Below are positions 63,516 to 64,000 of a stretch of DNA of 64,000 nucleotides, piece by piece. The stretch covers positions 179,447-243,446 of the forward strand of contig NZ_JRYR02000001.1 of assembly GCF_000807855.2 (NCBI RefSeq), in the 5' to 3' direction. The notes below the pieces were generated by a model. The model had not been told where the DNA came from, did no database searches, and saw only the letters and a list, made by a program, of their open reading frames with translations. Position 1 is the stretch's first letter. Every line of letters begins with the position of its first letter. A program made the translations under genes and the position numbers. This stretch comes from Flammeovirga pacifica. Lineage in GTDB: Bacteria; Bacteroidota; Bacteroidia; Cytophagales; Flammeovirgaceae.

Positions 63516-64000
63516 GTGTGTGCCCAAAATGGACACAGCCTTATTTTATTTTAAAGATATAATAATCTTCTAGAGGGTGCAAGTCCCTTATGTGCGGGGT
63601 ACGATCCCGAAGCATTAGCAAGTGACAAGGTGGTTTTCCGTGAGGAATGCACTGAAGTAAGTCAAACGGCAAAAGTTGGTACTGACGAACAGAAACTACA
63701 TAAGAGGCATCATTAATGGGATGAGCAAGCACATCTTTGTGAAGTCCAAAGGCGATCTAGCTCCACGACTATGCTGTGGCTTAATGATGTAGATGTAGCA
63801 GTGATCAATGGAAAGAAGGTGTCCTTACTTGGGGAGATCTCTTCGTTGCAGGTTCAACAAGAGAAGTCAGCCGAGGTCGTAGTAGGTAATAAAAGTACCG
63901 ACAAGTTTCGGAGAACTCACCTTACTGAAGGACTGAAGGTTACAGTGTCTCAAATTTTTAATGGAGGCAAGAAATGTTGACACAGCAGTGGAATTTCTTG
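63516..64000 (+). mobile_element. Group II intron, 5' ribozyme part (continues beyond window)
   Basis: A plus-strand group II intron begins at about 63516-63518 with GTGTG, matching the GUGYG 5' end. Diagnostic domain I sequence follows: GAGGGTGCAAGTCCCTTATG near 63577 and a GGTACGATCC(C)GAAGCATTAGCAAGTGAC stretch. ACTGACGAACAGAAAC near 63681, GATGAGCAAGC near 63721 and GAAGTCCAAAGGCGATC near 63741 complete it. These blocks recur in Bacteroidota introns that carry a reverse transcriptase. The exact 5' boundary is uncertain by a few bases and the 3' end lies outside. A 69-codon ORF at 63771-63980 is a chance frame inside the ribozyme. The element lies immediately after a terminator hairpin. 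Confidence 0.82.
63974..64000 (+). CDS. Group II intron-encoded reverse transcriptase, first codons only
   Basis: An ATG preceded by GGAGGCAAGAA (a good ribosome site) opens a frame reading MLTQQWNFL up to the window edge. This is where the intron-encoded protein would start, and a Trp-Asn pair early in the sequence is common in this group. Nine codons are too few to prove it; an alternative ATG in another frame lies at 63961. Confidence 0.4.

Noticed and set aside
63771..63980. 69-codon ORF in the last kilobase
   Set aside because: It lies inside the group II intron ribozyme, runs across conserved RNA segments and has no protein-like features; it overlaps the likely start of the reverse transcriptase.

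Overview
The window is a low-GC chromosomal segment of a Bacteroidota bacterium, most likely a marine Cytophagales member of the Flammeovirga type. The evidence is a SusC/SusD pair, a polysaccharide utilisation locus, many SPII lipoproteins and OM beta-barrels, promoters with a TAnnTTTG -7 box instead of sigma70 boxes, weak Shine-Dalgarno sequences and AT-rich spacers. The genus is inferred from overall character, not from a marker gene. No rRNA, tRNA or CRISPR array was seen.

Region by region: 1-3.5 kb holds the 3' end of a rhodanese-containing protein, a two-gene unit (PCMD-type lipoprotein plus OM barrel) and a PatB/MalY-type C-S lyase. 3.5-13.7 kb is an island of four paralogous large lipoproteins, all on the minus strand, each with its own terminator, with a shared propeller-like core and different C-terminal modules. 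To its right lie an orphan terminator, a short repeat shared with one paralogue and a 94-bp inverted-repeat element. 14.3-17.3 kb has a bestrophin channel, CysQ and a BamA/TamA-like barrel. 17.4-17.7 kb has two near-identical hairpin-bearing repeats. 17.8-23.7 kb is a complete biotin operon in the order (small ORF)-bioB-bioF-bioG-bioC-bioD-bioA. 23.8-43 kb is mostly core or housekeeping: barrels and a porin, a membrane-anchored MutS-like ATPase, ispF, a DUF5686 protein, a solitary nuoH, a lipoprotein, a TerB-ABC exporter fusion, a chalcone-isomerase-like protein, a VanX-type dipeptidase, speH and ispH.

43.2-63.5 kb is a coherent glycan-utilisation locus on the plus strand: a DeoR-type regulator, SusC, SusD, GH92 alpha-mannosidase, CutC, a PNGase F homologue, GH2 beta-mannosidase, GH125 alpha-1,6-mannosidase, a CBM9-like protein, a GH10-like Tat protein, an EEP-family phosphodiesterase and a GH97. 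The combination reads as release and dismantling of eukaryotic high-mannose N-glycans: PNGase F cuts the glycan from Asn, GH92 and GH125 strip alpha-mannose, GH2 removes the core beta-mannose, and GH97 could remove capping glucose. The promoters of the regulator and of the GH92 gene each carry four copies of a TGCNYGTTY box with matching ~10- and ~30-bp spacing, which ties the regulator to the enzymes.

The window ends inside the 5' ribozyme part of a group II intron that lies directly after the terminator of the GH97 gene; its reverse transcriptase begins at the very edge.
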